Source: Nocardiopsis quinghaiensis (GTDB lineage Bacteria > Actinomycetota > Actinomycetes > Streptosporangiales > Streptosporangiaceae). Taken from it: 53,823 nt of DNA. Each line of letters starts with the position of its first letter. Position 1 is the stretch's first letter. Of this stretch, positions 1 to 5,789 are shown in pieces. Made by a program: the position numbers and the translations under genes. The DNA lies in NCBI RefSeq assembly GCF_008638365.1, contig NZ_ML703343.1, positions 8,604 through 62,426 of the forward strand, written 5' to 3'. The notes beneath the pieces were generated by a model that ran no database searches, was not told the DNA's origin, and was given only the letters and a program-made list of their open reading frames with translations.

Positions 1-295
1 TGTTCGCGAGTGCGGCGCTTAGGAAGGTGGCGCGGGTGCGATGCGCGCTGATCATTCCGAGGTTGCCCAGGGCGGACCGCTGGGCCTGTGTGGCGATGGT
101 GTTGAGTCCCGAAGCGGACCTCACGACCTCTTCGAGGTGCGCGCCGATTCCGAAGGCTCGGGGCTGCGTGTTCGCGAGTGCGGCGCTTAGGAAGGTGGCG
201 CGGGTGCGATGCGCGCTGATCATTCCGAGGTTGCCCAGGGCGGACCGCTGGGCCTGTGTGGCGATGGTGTTGAGTCCCGAAGCGGACCTCACGAC
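1..295. repeat. 168-bp direct tandem repeat (two copies, the first cut by the window edge)
   Basis: Bases 1-127 recur at 169-295 without a visible mismatch, so the period is 168 bp, or 56 codons. Perfect identity between copies points to a recent duplication or ongoing slippage or recombination. More copies may lie to the left of the window. Confidence 0.9.
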
Positions 296-313
296 ACGGT
301 GCAGAGTGGCCAA
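1..313 (-). CDS. Partial protein built of 56-residue tandem repeats, 3' end outside the window
   Basis: Reading the minus strand from a TTG at 313 gives an uninterrupted frame to the window edge. Two copies of a 56-residue unit follow each other exactly in frame; the unit contains LNTIATQAQRSALGN and runs through an ALANTQPRAFGIGAHLEE segment. Codon third positions are mostly G or C in this frame and the composition (Ala, Leu, Thr, Ser, no Cys or Trp) is protein-like, whereas the plus-strand frame over the same DNA is rich in Arg, Cys and Trp. A GGGGGAA sequence lies 3-4 bases before the TTG, a tight spacing, so the start is uncertain. I do not recognise the family. It may be a structural or adhesin-like repeat protein, or a fragment of one. 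It sits beside the CRISPR region, apart from any clear operon. Confidence 0.45.
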   Translation of the reverse strand, partial: MATLHRVVRSASGLNTIATQAQRSALGNLGMISAHRTRATFLSAALANTQPRAFGIGAHLEEVVRSASGLNTIATQAQRSALGNLGMISAHRTRATFLSAALAN

Positions 314-609
314 TATTCCCCCAAATAGTTAGCGGGGCCAAGGATACACGATCGTGCGAACAAGTCTTCGAACTTAGGTCGTCAACTAGTCGAGAAACAT
401 CCGCTTATGTGATCATGGGATTTTTCTTGCGCAGGGAACCCATTGAGATTTCGCCGTCTCGGGAGAGCTCGCCTGGGGCCGCGCGTCCAATCCGCGTCCA
501 AGTTCCGCCGCCAGGAAGCAGGTTCTTCTATTGAAGCAGGTCAGAGTGGTCCCTGCTGGATTCAGCATGGCCTACTGAAAAGCGGAAGGTTATCGGTGGG
601 TTCTCTGCG
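314..609. other. Non-coding stretch between the repeat gene and CRISPR array 1
   Basis: No frame here has convincing codon bias. The stretch at 340-440 is relatively AT-rich and lies upstream of the minus-strand repeat gene, so it probably holds its promoter, but I cannot place a confident -10/-35 pair. The part from about 440 to 609 is the leader-distal flank of array 1. I see no further recognisable CRISPR repeat at the position 61 bp left of the first one. Confidence 0.5.
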
Positions 610-943
610 CGGACCTTCCCCGCATGCGCAGGGAGCACGAGGTCCCCGCCTCGTGGCCCTTACGGATGCCGGGGCCATCCCCGCGTGCGCGGGGAGCACA
701 ACCCCATCACCTGGCCGGTCACGTTCACCGCGGGACCATCCCCGCGTGCGCGGGGAGCACACCCGTACGGAGGTTACGGACGCGTTGGACGCGGGACCAT
801 CCCCGCGTGCGCGGGGAGCACCGCGCGAGCCAGCTCGCCAACGCCTTGACTCCGGGACCATCCCCGCGTGCGCGGGGAGCACTTGTACAGGTCGTTGCGT
901 TCCCCGGTGGAGAGGGGACCATCCCCGCGTGCGCGGGGAGCAC
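610..943 (-). CRISPR. CRISPR array 1, type I-E, 6 repeats and 5 spacers
   Basis: Twenty-nine-base repeats start at 610, 671, 732, 793, 854 and 915, and every spacer is exactly 32 nt, giving the 61-bp period typical of type I-E. On the plus strand the repeat begins GGGACCATCC and ends GGGGAGCAC; its complement starts GTGCTCCCCGCG, the usual transcribed orientation for actinobacterial I-E repeats, so the array is read on the minus strand. The 610 repeat has four mismatches and the 671 repeat one, while the rest are perfect. That places the old, leader-distal end on the left and the leader on the right. No cas gene is visible in the window, so function depends on a cas operon elsewhere. Confidence 0.97.
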
Positions 944-1235
944 AGTCACTGACGTGGGAACTTACCAGCGACAAGCGACCGATTTTCCAACTTCTTGAGA
1001 AACAGACATTTCACCCACAGGCTCAAGGCAAAACCGACTGGTGTCTTCATACCTCATCCGGACCTCACCCCACCAGGCATTCCTGACAACCGAGCTAGCC
1101 ATGGGGGGCGGAGGCTAGCGGAGGCTGGGATTCAAGTTCAGCCTCCGCACCACCACCGCAGATCAGGCCCACTTTCGGGGCACACACGGAGGCCGCGGAG
1201 GCTACGTTTCCTTACTCTCCAAAAAGATGAAGAGC
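944..1235 (-). promoter_or_regulatory. CRISPR leader 1 (duplicated flank)
   Basis: This 292-bp stretch directly abuts the leader-proximal repeat of array 1 and is nearly identical to 3458-3770 beside array 2, which marks it as leader plus a conserved extension. The 80 bp next to the repeat are the most AT-rich part, as expected for an I-E leader. Further out there is a perfect 10-bp inverted repeat, GCGGAGGCTG at 1118-1127 and its complement at 1139-1148, embedded in several GCGGAGGC repeats. It could bind a host factor or form a hairpin in the transcript. The promoter should fire leftward into the array. Confidence 0.75.
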
Positions 1236-1770
1236 CAGGAGGACGCGACAGTGTCTGGTTCGCCACCCACGCGGGCACCACGCTGGTCCAAGTGCACGGC
1301 GGAGTGCCCAGGCGCCCATACCGAATGGACGCCGCCCGGGCGGCCGGCCCCTCCAAGCGCACGCCCTGGCCGTGACCGAGGTCGGTCTGCTCTTCTTCGA
1401 ACACAGCCGACGAACCGGTGTCTCGTTGGGCCCCCTGCCCTGGACACCTGTGGTGCGCCGCCGCGGAACGAGTACCAAGCGGCAGGAAACACTCGCCTGG
1501 CAGAAAAAGTACCGGTGGTTCCCCATCGTTCTGGTCGTGCTCACCAGTGCCAGCGCCCAGGTACTCCAAACACGACGGAACGCCTTGCGAAGCCTGCTCT
1601 CGTCCTGGTCTGAGAAGCCCAACGCGATTGTGCCGGTCGGCGTGCTCTTCCTAAGCAATCTACGATGACACGGCCCCGATGCCGACATCGTTGCCCCGCT
1701 CCACTACCAGGCCAATCAGGCGACAAACATCCCCATCCACCACGAACCGAACGAATCCGACGAAATATAG
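1236..1770 (+). pseudogene. Decayed replication-relaxation family gene
   Basis: Three stretches resemble the replication-relaxation proteins of actinobacterial plasmids and integrative elements. The first (1247-1350) reads VWFATHAGTTLVQV and PYRMDAARAAGP. The frame then shifts near 1350 and continues as LQAHALAVTEVGLLFFEHS through PIVLVVLTSASAQVLQ to 1665. An in-frame TGA at 1666-1668 is followed in the same frame by HGPDADIVAPLHYQ, ending at a TAG at 1768-1770. So there is at least one frameshift and one premature stop, and the N-terminal half is missing where the CRISPR flank begins. Family assignment rests on remembered sequence patterns. It is almost certainly non-functional and is a relic of a mobile replicon. 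Confidence 0.6.
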
Positions 1771-2217
1771 ATCAGATGCCGAATCTACAGCCGAACACCC
1801 CAAAAACTCTAGAAGAGACATCGAGCCCAGCTATATTTATAGCACCCATTAGGTCAACCTCCCTCCCGTTCACCTGGAATTCTCCTCCGAAAAATCGGAC
1901 AACGAGCGCCATACCCAACCAACGAGACTTCCCCCAGTAGCCCGAAAAACGCAATCGTGAGGGTCCAAAATTCGTGCACATATCGAGAAAGGAGAACCTC
2001 ATAGATCAGCATCTTTGCAGGTCAATGGTTCGCGTTGCGATGCACATGAAAAGGACACTCCAACAGGGGCACGCGCTCACCACTTTGCCTGTAGATTGGG
2101 TGATGCGTCCGATCACTCCCGATCTAGCCCGCCCCTCTGCTCCCAACCTTGGGCGCCGATGGGTTCGCCGAAACAGGCCACACAGATGGTGGCCCGGCAA
2201 CACCACCAGGGAGATAG
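1771..2217. other. Non-coding, low-GC accessory DNA
   Basis: No frame in this ~450-bp stretch has the GC-rich third positions seen elsewhere, and translations look random. It separates the replication-relaxation relic from the small basic-peptide gene and presumably contains that gene's promoter. Its base composition is clearly more AT-rich than the chromosome to the right. Confidence 0.55.
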
Positions 2218-2373
2218 ATGTCAAAGAAGAGGACGCATAAATCTGATCGGAGGCGACAGAAGCGACGCAAGAAGAAGCGCACTGCGCCCTTCTGGCTGGC
2301 ACCAGTCTTGGGCGGAGGAGTTGGCGCTTTGATTCGTCAGGTCTTCGAACAGATGACCGGTGGTCCTAGCTAG
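2218..2373 (+). CDS. Small basic peptide, 51 aa, unknown function
   Basis: An ATG at 2218 is preceded by AGGGAG with a 4-base gap, one of the better ribosome-binding sites in the left part. The 51-residue product has an extremely basic N-terminal half (Lys/Arg at most positions from 3 to 21), then TAPFWLAPVLGGGVGALI, a short hydrophobic segment long enough to sit in a membrane, and a polar tail ending QMTGGPS. A hairpin overlaps the last codons and stop. The layout of charged tail plus one hydrophobic helix recalls small membrane or toxin-like peptides, but it also fits a nucleic-acid-binding tail. I do not recognise it. It lies between a mobile-element relic and CRISPR array 2. The coding call rests on the RBS and composition only. 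Confidence 0.5.
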   Translation: MSKKRTHKSDRRRQKRRKKKRTAPFWLAPVLGGGVGALIRQVFEQMTGGPS

Positions 2374-2400
2374 GCAGAAGAAGCCCTAGCTAGAACCACC
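2359..2400 (+). terminator. 16-bp hairpin overlapping the stop of the small peptide gene
   Basis: GGTGGTCCTAGCTAGG at 2359-2374 pairs with 2385-2400 with one mismatch around a 10-base loop. The left arm contains the end of the peptide gene, including its TAG. There is no U-run directly after the stem, so it may be a stability or regulatory hairpin instead of a simple terminator. Confidence 0.55.
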
Positions 2401-2403
2401 CAA

Positions 2404-2445
2404 GCCCGTAGTGCACCTTACTTTCCCGGTCAAGGCACTGCGGGC
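2404..2445 (+). terminator. Second hairpin, probable terminator
   Basis: GCCCGTAGTG at 2404-2413 pairs with CACTGCGGGC at 2436-2445 with one mismatch, and CTCTTT follows. It lies just after the first hairpin downstream of the peptide gene, so the two together probably end its transcript. Confidence 0.45.
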
Positions 2446-2574
2446 CTCTTTGCTGTACTCCATAGAGCCGCAAGGCTTAAGGGTACCCCTAACTTATCCA
2501 CTCAACAGCAGTACATCCATATAAAATCCCTATCTTCGACTCCAAAGTCTTCTAATACAGCTCCAAGGTTGAAG

Positions 2575-2603
2575 TAAATCATCCACATGTGAGTGGGAAG
2601 CAG
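2575..2603 (-). repeat. Highly degenerate terminal CRISPR repeat
   Basis: This sequence lies exactly one 61-bp period left of the first clear repeat of array 2. It keeps CATCC, GTG, GGG and AGCA in register, and about 17 of 29 bases match the consensus. It is best read as a decayed fifteenth repeat at the leader-distal end, with a 32-nt fossil spacer at 2604-2635. Confidence 0.6.
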
Positions 2604-2635
2604 GAAAGCATCGACACCAGGCCAGACACGGCCAC

Positions 2636-3457
2636 GGAACCATCCCCGCGTGCGCGGGGAGCAGCTTCTTCGTTGCTTGACTAACACAGCCCCAAGGGGG
2701 TCATCCCCGCGTGCGCAGGGAGCACGGTTCTAGCTGACTAGGTATCTAGGTTCCGAGGGGACCATCCCCGCGTGCGCAGGGAGCACGAGCCGCACGAGCA
2801 GTTCCCGTGGCGGCGCGGAGGACCATCCCCGCGTGCGCGGGGAGCACTTGACCTTGAGCCAGTGGAACGGGCCTTCCGGGGGACCATCCCCGCGTGCGCG
2901 GGGAGCACCAGGACATCATGCAGCGCGGCGCCACCATGGCGGGACCATCCCCGCGTGCGCGGGGAGCACAGCCACGCCCTTGACCAGTCGGCCCACATCG
3001 GGGGACCATCCCCGCGTGCGCGGGGAGCACGATCTCTTCGCTGCTCATATGGAAACCTTAAGGGGACCATCCCCGCGTGCGCGGGGAGCACCAGTCCGCC
3101 GAACGCGGGGTCGGGGATGGTGGGGGACCATCCCCGCGTGCGCGGGGAGCACCTACGTTGTTAGACCTGGTTACCGTGGTCGGTGGGACCATCCCCGCGT
3201 GCGCGGGGAGCACCGAAAAGTGGTGCGGACTGCGTTCGAACGACCGGGACCATCCCCGCGTGCGCGGGGAGCACACGGGGTGGACGACGGAGTGGCGCCG
3301 GATGGCGGGACCATCCCCGCGTGCGCGGGGAGCACCCACCGCCACCGCCGGACGTCATCGTGCCCGGGGGACCATCCCCGCGTGCGCGGGGAGCACGCCC
3401 CCACACGCCGGGTCGTGGAGATCCACGAGGGACCATCCCCGCGTGCGCGGGGAGCAC
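2636..3457 (-). CRISPR. CRISPR array 2, type I-E, 14 repeats and 13 spacers
   Basis: Repeats of 29 nt start at 2636, 2697, 2758, 2819, 2880, 2941, 3002, 3063, 3124, 3185, 3246, 3307, 3368 and 3429, with every spacer exactly 32 nt. The repeat is the same as in array 1. Mismatches are concentrated at the left end: 2636 has two including its last base, 2697 has three, 2758 and 2819 have one each, and those from 2880 on appear perfect. This marks the left as the old end and the right as the leader side, with transcription on the minus strand. All spacers differ from one another and from those of array 1, and I noticed no spacer matching other DNA in the window. Confidence 0.97.
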
Positions 3458-3770
3458 AGTCGCTGACGTGGGAACTTACCAGTGACAAGCGACCGATTTT
3501 CCAACTTCTTGAGAAACAGACATTTCACCCACAGATTCAAGGCAAAACCGACTGGTGTCTTCATACCTCATCCGGACCTCACCCCACCAGGCATTCCTGA
3601 CAACCGAGCTAGCCATGGGGGGCGGAGGCTACTGCGGAGCCTGCGGAGGCTAGCGGAGGCTGGGATTCAGGTTCAGCCTCCGCACCATCACCGCAGATCA
3701 GGCCCACTTTCGGGGCACACGCGGAGGCTGTGGAGGCTACGTTTTCTTACTCTCTAAAAAGATGAAGAGC
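3458..3770 (-). promoter_or_regulatory. CRISPR leader 2 (duplicated flank)
   Basis: This stretch matches leader 1 (944-1235) almost base for base, apart from scattered substitutions and one 21-bp insertion near 3631-3651 that adds further GCGGAGGC-type units. It carries the same 10-bp inverted repeat at 3653-3662 and 3674-3683. Similarity to leader 1 stops at 3770, after the shared AAGATGAAGAGC. The shared flank shows that both arrays arose by duplication of a leader-bearing locus. Confidence 0.75.
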
Positions 3771-3924
3771 ACAACAGGAGGGAAGCCCCCCACTGGCTAG
3801 CCGAGACGTCACCACCTGCTTACGGAACGTCGCCTGAGATGTCCTTTCAGGACCGCTGTGGTCGGCTGGTGGACAGGGACATGGTCAAAGGTGGTGTTGG
3901 CGCAGGTAGGAGCGATTCAGCGGC

Positions 3925-3973
3925 ACGGCCTCCGGAGCCGTGTGCGCAGGTTCGAATCCTGCAGGGGGCACCC
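3925..3973 (+). pseudogene. 3' fragment of tRNA-Arg(CCG), probable attachment-site scar
   Basis: The anticodon arm is intact: ACGGC, loop CTCCGGA with anticodon CCG, and GCCGT. It is followed by a good T arm (GCAGG, TTCGAAT, CCTGC), the 3' acceptor strand AGGGGGC, and the discriminator base A. No matching 5' acceptor strand (GCCCCCT) or D arm exists upstream; the bases before 3925 do not fold as a tRNA. It is therefore a 3'-half copy, the form left when an integrative element uses a tRNA 3' end as attB. The recombinase remnant about 200 bp away supports this. It is unlikely to give a working tRNA. Confidence 0.7.
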
Positions 3974-4014
3974 ACAGCGAAGCAGCGAAAACGCCTTGCT
4001 GAGCAGCCAGAACG

Positions 4015-4037
4015 ACGCCGACCACCATGGTCGGCGT
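4015..4037 (+). terminator. Terminator downstream of the tRNA fragment
   Basis: ACGCCGACCA at 4015-4024 and TGGTCGGCGT at 4028-4037 form a perfect stem around a very short loop (a 9-bp stem with a 5-base loop is more realistic), followed by TCTTCGTTT. It is placed as expected for the terminator of the original tRNA gene. Confidence 0.65.
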
Positions 4038-4179
4038 TCTTCGTTTCACGTCACCTGACACCACGTTTCCCGAGCTTCTGTGGTCGAGCTGTGGTCAGGA
4101 CATATAACGCAAAAAGGGCAGGGACTCCGACAGCACTCGGAGCCTCCGCCCTGGGTGTTTCGTCCGTCTGTGATCCAGG

Positions 4180-4600
4180 TCACCGGTAGTCGCCCGTTCG
4201 GTCGATCCAGACCTCGTCCATCTCGCTCCACACCTGCGCGTAGATCCGTTGCAGGACCTCCACGCTGTGCCCTGCCCACCGGGCGACCTGGGTCGCCGGG
4301 ACACCGCTGTTCAGCCGGCAGGTCACCCCTGGCGCACCGGAGGTCGTAGGGACGCCTCAGCAGCGGCCCCTCCCTCTCCTCCGGGATCATCGCCAGGCCC
4401 CGCGTGCGGTCCCACACCCGCCAGTAGGTGGACGGCTGGATCGGGTTGCTCCGCACGCTCTGGAACACACGCCCGTCGGGCCCGCTGCCGTGGAGGCGGA
4501 GGTGGTCCCTCAGCGGGGCGGCCAGCACCGGCGGGATGGGAACGGTGCGCGGGGCCTTCAGCCGACTCCGGTGGATACGCCGCGCACCGGATCCGGTGAC
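4180..4600 (-). pseudogene. Tyrosine recombinase (phage-type integrase) C-terminal remnant, frameshifted
   Basis: The minus strand reads RLKAPRTVPIPPVLAAPLRD, then GRVFQSVRSNPIQPSTYWRVW and PYDLRCA, which is the middle of an integrase catalytic domain up to the (H/C)xxR-type box. Just after PYDLRCA, near 4315-4320, the frame is lost. In the next frame the end of the protein is clear: GVTCRLNSGVPATQVARWAG, HSVEVLQRIYAQ (catalytic His and Tyr region) and WIDRTGDYR, then TGA at 4180-4182. The N-terminal DNA-binding half is missing, replaced by a lone CRISPR repeat at 4602-4630. The gene is broken twice and points toward the tRNA-Arg fragment, the usual integrase/att arrangement. This is the main evidence for an excised or decayed integrative element here. 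Confidence 0.75.
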
Positions 4601-4601
4601 C

Positions 4602-4630
4602 GGGAACATCCCCGCGTGTGCGGGGAGCAC
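4602..4630 (-). repeat. Solitary CRISPR repeat
   Basis: Twenty-seven of 29 bases match the repeat consensus of the two arrays (differences at repeat positions 5 and 18). No second repeat is found 61 bp away on either side. It sits exactly where the integrase remnant loses its 5' end, about 970 bp from the leader end of array 2. Confidence 0.85.
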
Positions 4631-4728
4631 GCGGCGCCCCGGGACGGGCGCCACGCGTTTCCCGGGCGGTCCTCCACAGGCCGACGAGGGCCCTGGTGCG
4701 CCGGGCGGACGTGCTCTAGCTTCGGAAC

Positions 4729-5232
4729 ATGAAGTTCTTGGTACGCGAACGCGTGTTCGACATCGGTGACGACTACTGGGTGACCGACGAGGAGGACCGC
4801 AAGGTCTTCCTCGTCGACGGCAAGGCGTTGCGGGTGCGCACGACCTTCGAGCTCAAGGACACCGAGGGCAACGTCCTGGCGGTCATCCGCAAGAAGCTGT
4901 TCAAGGTGCGCGACCAGATGCGCGTCGAGCGCGAGGGCGGCGCCTCGGCCACCGTGCGCAAGCGCCTGGTCAACCCCGTGCGCGACAAGCTCACGGTGGA
5001 GGTGGAGGGCGCACCGGACTGGGAGGTGGTCGGGGACTTCCTCGGCAAGGAGTACGTGATCAGCGACGATCACGGCACCGTCGCGCACGTGTCCCGCAAG
5101 TGGTTCCGTGTCCGGGACACCTACGCCGTGGACGTCAACACCCACCGCCACGACGTCGGCGGCGACCCCGCGCTGGTGATCGGCGTGGCGGTGGCGGTGG
5201 ACGCCCTGACCGACGGCGACGGCGACGACTGA
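4729..5232 (+). CDS. LURP-one-related (tubby C2-like) protein
   Basis: A 167-residue protein with the alternating short beta-strand pattern of the LURP-one-related/DUF567 family, a tubby-like barrel related to phospholipid scramblases. Visible repeats of the motif are YWVTDEEDRKVFLVDGKAL near residue 15, AVIRKKLFKVRDQM near 60, and HVSRKWFRVRDTYAVDV near 125. Length and motif order fit the family closely. There is no signal peptide, so it is cytosolic or peripheral to the membrane. Its role in bacteria is not established. It is the first intact chromosomal gene right of the accessory region and stands alone, ending in a hairpin terminator. A strong ribosome-binding site is not obvious before the ATG at 4729. 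Confidence 0.85.
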   Translation: MKFLVRERVFDIGDDYWVTDEEDRKVFLVDGKALRVRTTFELKDTEGNVLAVIRKKLFKVRDQMRVEREGGASATVRKRLVNPVRDKLTVEVEGAPDWEVVGDFLGKEYVISDDHGTVAHVSRKWFRVRDTYAVDVNTHRHDVGGDPALVIGVAVAVDALTDGDGDD

Positions 5233-5254
5233 GCGCCGCCGCGTGCGGCGGCGC
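5233..5254. terminator. Bidirectional hairpin terminator
   Basis: GCGCCGCCG at 5233-5241 pairs perfectly with 5246-5254 around a CGTG loop, followed by a C-run. It lies between the convergent LURP-one gene and the minus-strand hypothetical gene. Confidence 0.7.
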
Positions 5255-5266
5255 CCCCCTCCCGGG

Positions 5267-5671
5267 TCAGGCGTCGACCGCGGGCCTGCGGGGCGTGGGA
5301 CCAGCCTCGGCGGTCGGCTTGACCAGGACCACCCGTAGCTGGATCGGCTCGCCGCTGCGCGCCTCCGTCCCGGCCCCGTCCGGGGAGGAGGACGCGGCGG
5401 CCTCCCGGGCGCGGACGACATCCCCGTGCCGGACTGCGAAGTCCTCGGCCGGGTCGCCCTCCAGTCCGTCGAAGTCCTGGTCGGGGCCGTCGGAGTAGTA
5501 CGGCAGCGGCAGTTCCTCTCCCGCGAACTGAACGCGCAGCCGCCACCGTTCGACACCGGCCGGGTGCCGGACCAGTCCGTGCAGGCTCGTCCCAAGGGTT
5601 CGACCGGCCTCGTGGAGAGCTGTTCGACGGGACCCGGCGCATGGTCCCGGTGTTCGCCACGCCTGTGACAG
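5267..5671 (-). CDS. Hypothetical protein, about 134 aa
   Basis: The minus frame ending at the TGA at 5267 has strong GC-rich third positions from about 5560 down. It encodes an acidic segment (LPLPYYSDGPDQDFDGLEGD), then an Ala/Ser/Asp-rich part, and ends in a strand-like QLRVVLVKPTAE segment. No membrane span or known motif is visible. The start is unclear: the frame stays open up to 5830 over the promoter and start of the next gene, with no good ATG or GTG. I chose a CTG at 5671 that directly follows GGAGGA, but a GTG at 5660 in another frame is a better-spaced start, which would imply a frameshift or sequencing error. The C-terminal two thirds are credible as coding; the N-terminus is not settled. 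Confidence 0.5.
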   Translation of the reverse strand: MSQAWRTPGPCAGSRRTALHEAGRTLGTSLHGLVRHPAGVERWRLRVQFAGEELPLPYYSDGPDQDFDGLEGDPAEDFAVRHGDVVRAREAAASSSPDGAGTEARSGEPIQLRVVLVKPTAEAGPTPRRPAVDA

Positions 5672-5789
5672 TCCTCCGACGGAGTGGTCCCCCGCGCTCC
5701 CCGGCCGAGAGGGTGGCTGGCTGTAGTGCCCGGCACGTTCCGGACGGGTCAGACTGATCCTGTCAACGACGGCGCGGGCGGAAGGGGCC

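Noticed and set aside
27..332. Plus-strand frame over the 168-bp tandem repeat
   Set aside because: Its product is rich in Arg, Cys and Trp and lacks a ribosome-binding site; the minus-strand frame has better codon and amino-acid composition.
443..3600. Long open frames on both strands across the CRISPR arrays, translating to repeats such as LPAHAGMVP or HPRVRGEH
   Set aside because: They arise from the 61-bp periodic repeats and have no start signals; the DNA is CRISPR array.
3839..4189. Plus-strand frame covering the tRNA fragment and its terminator
   Set aside because: No ribosome-binding site or codon bias, and it runs through a recognisable tRNA 3' half and hairpin.
4558..5736. Large minus-strand frame antisense to the LURP-one-like gene
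   Set aside because: It is a GC-skew shadow of a recognisable plus-strand gene and begins in the CRISPR-like repeat region.
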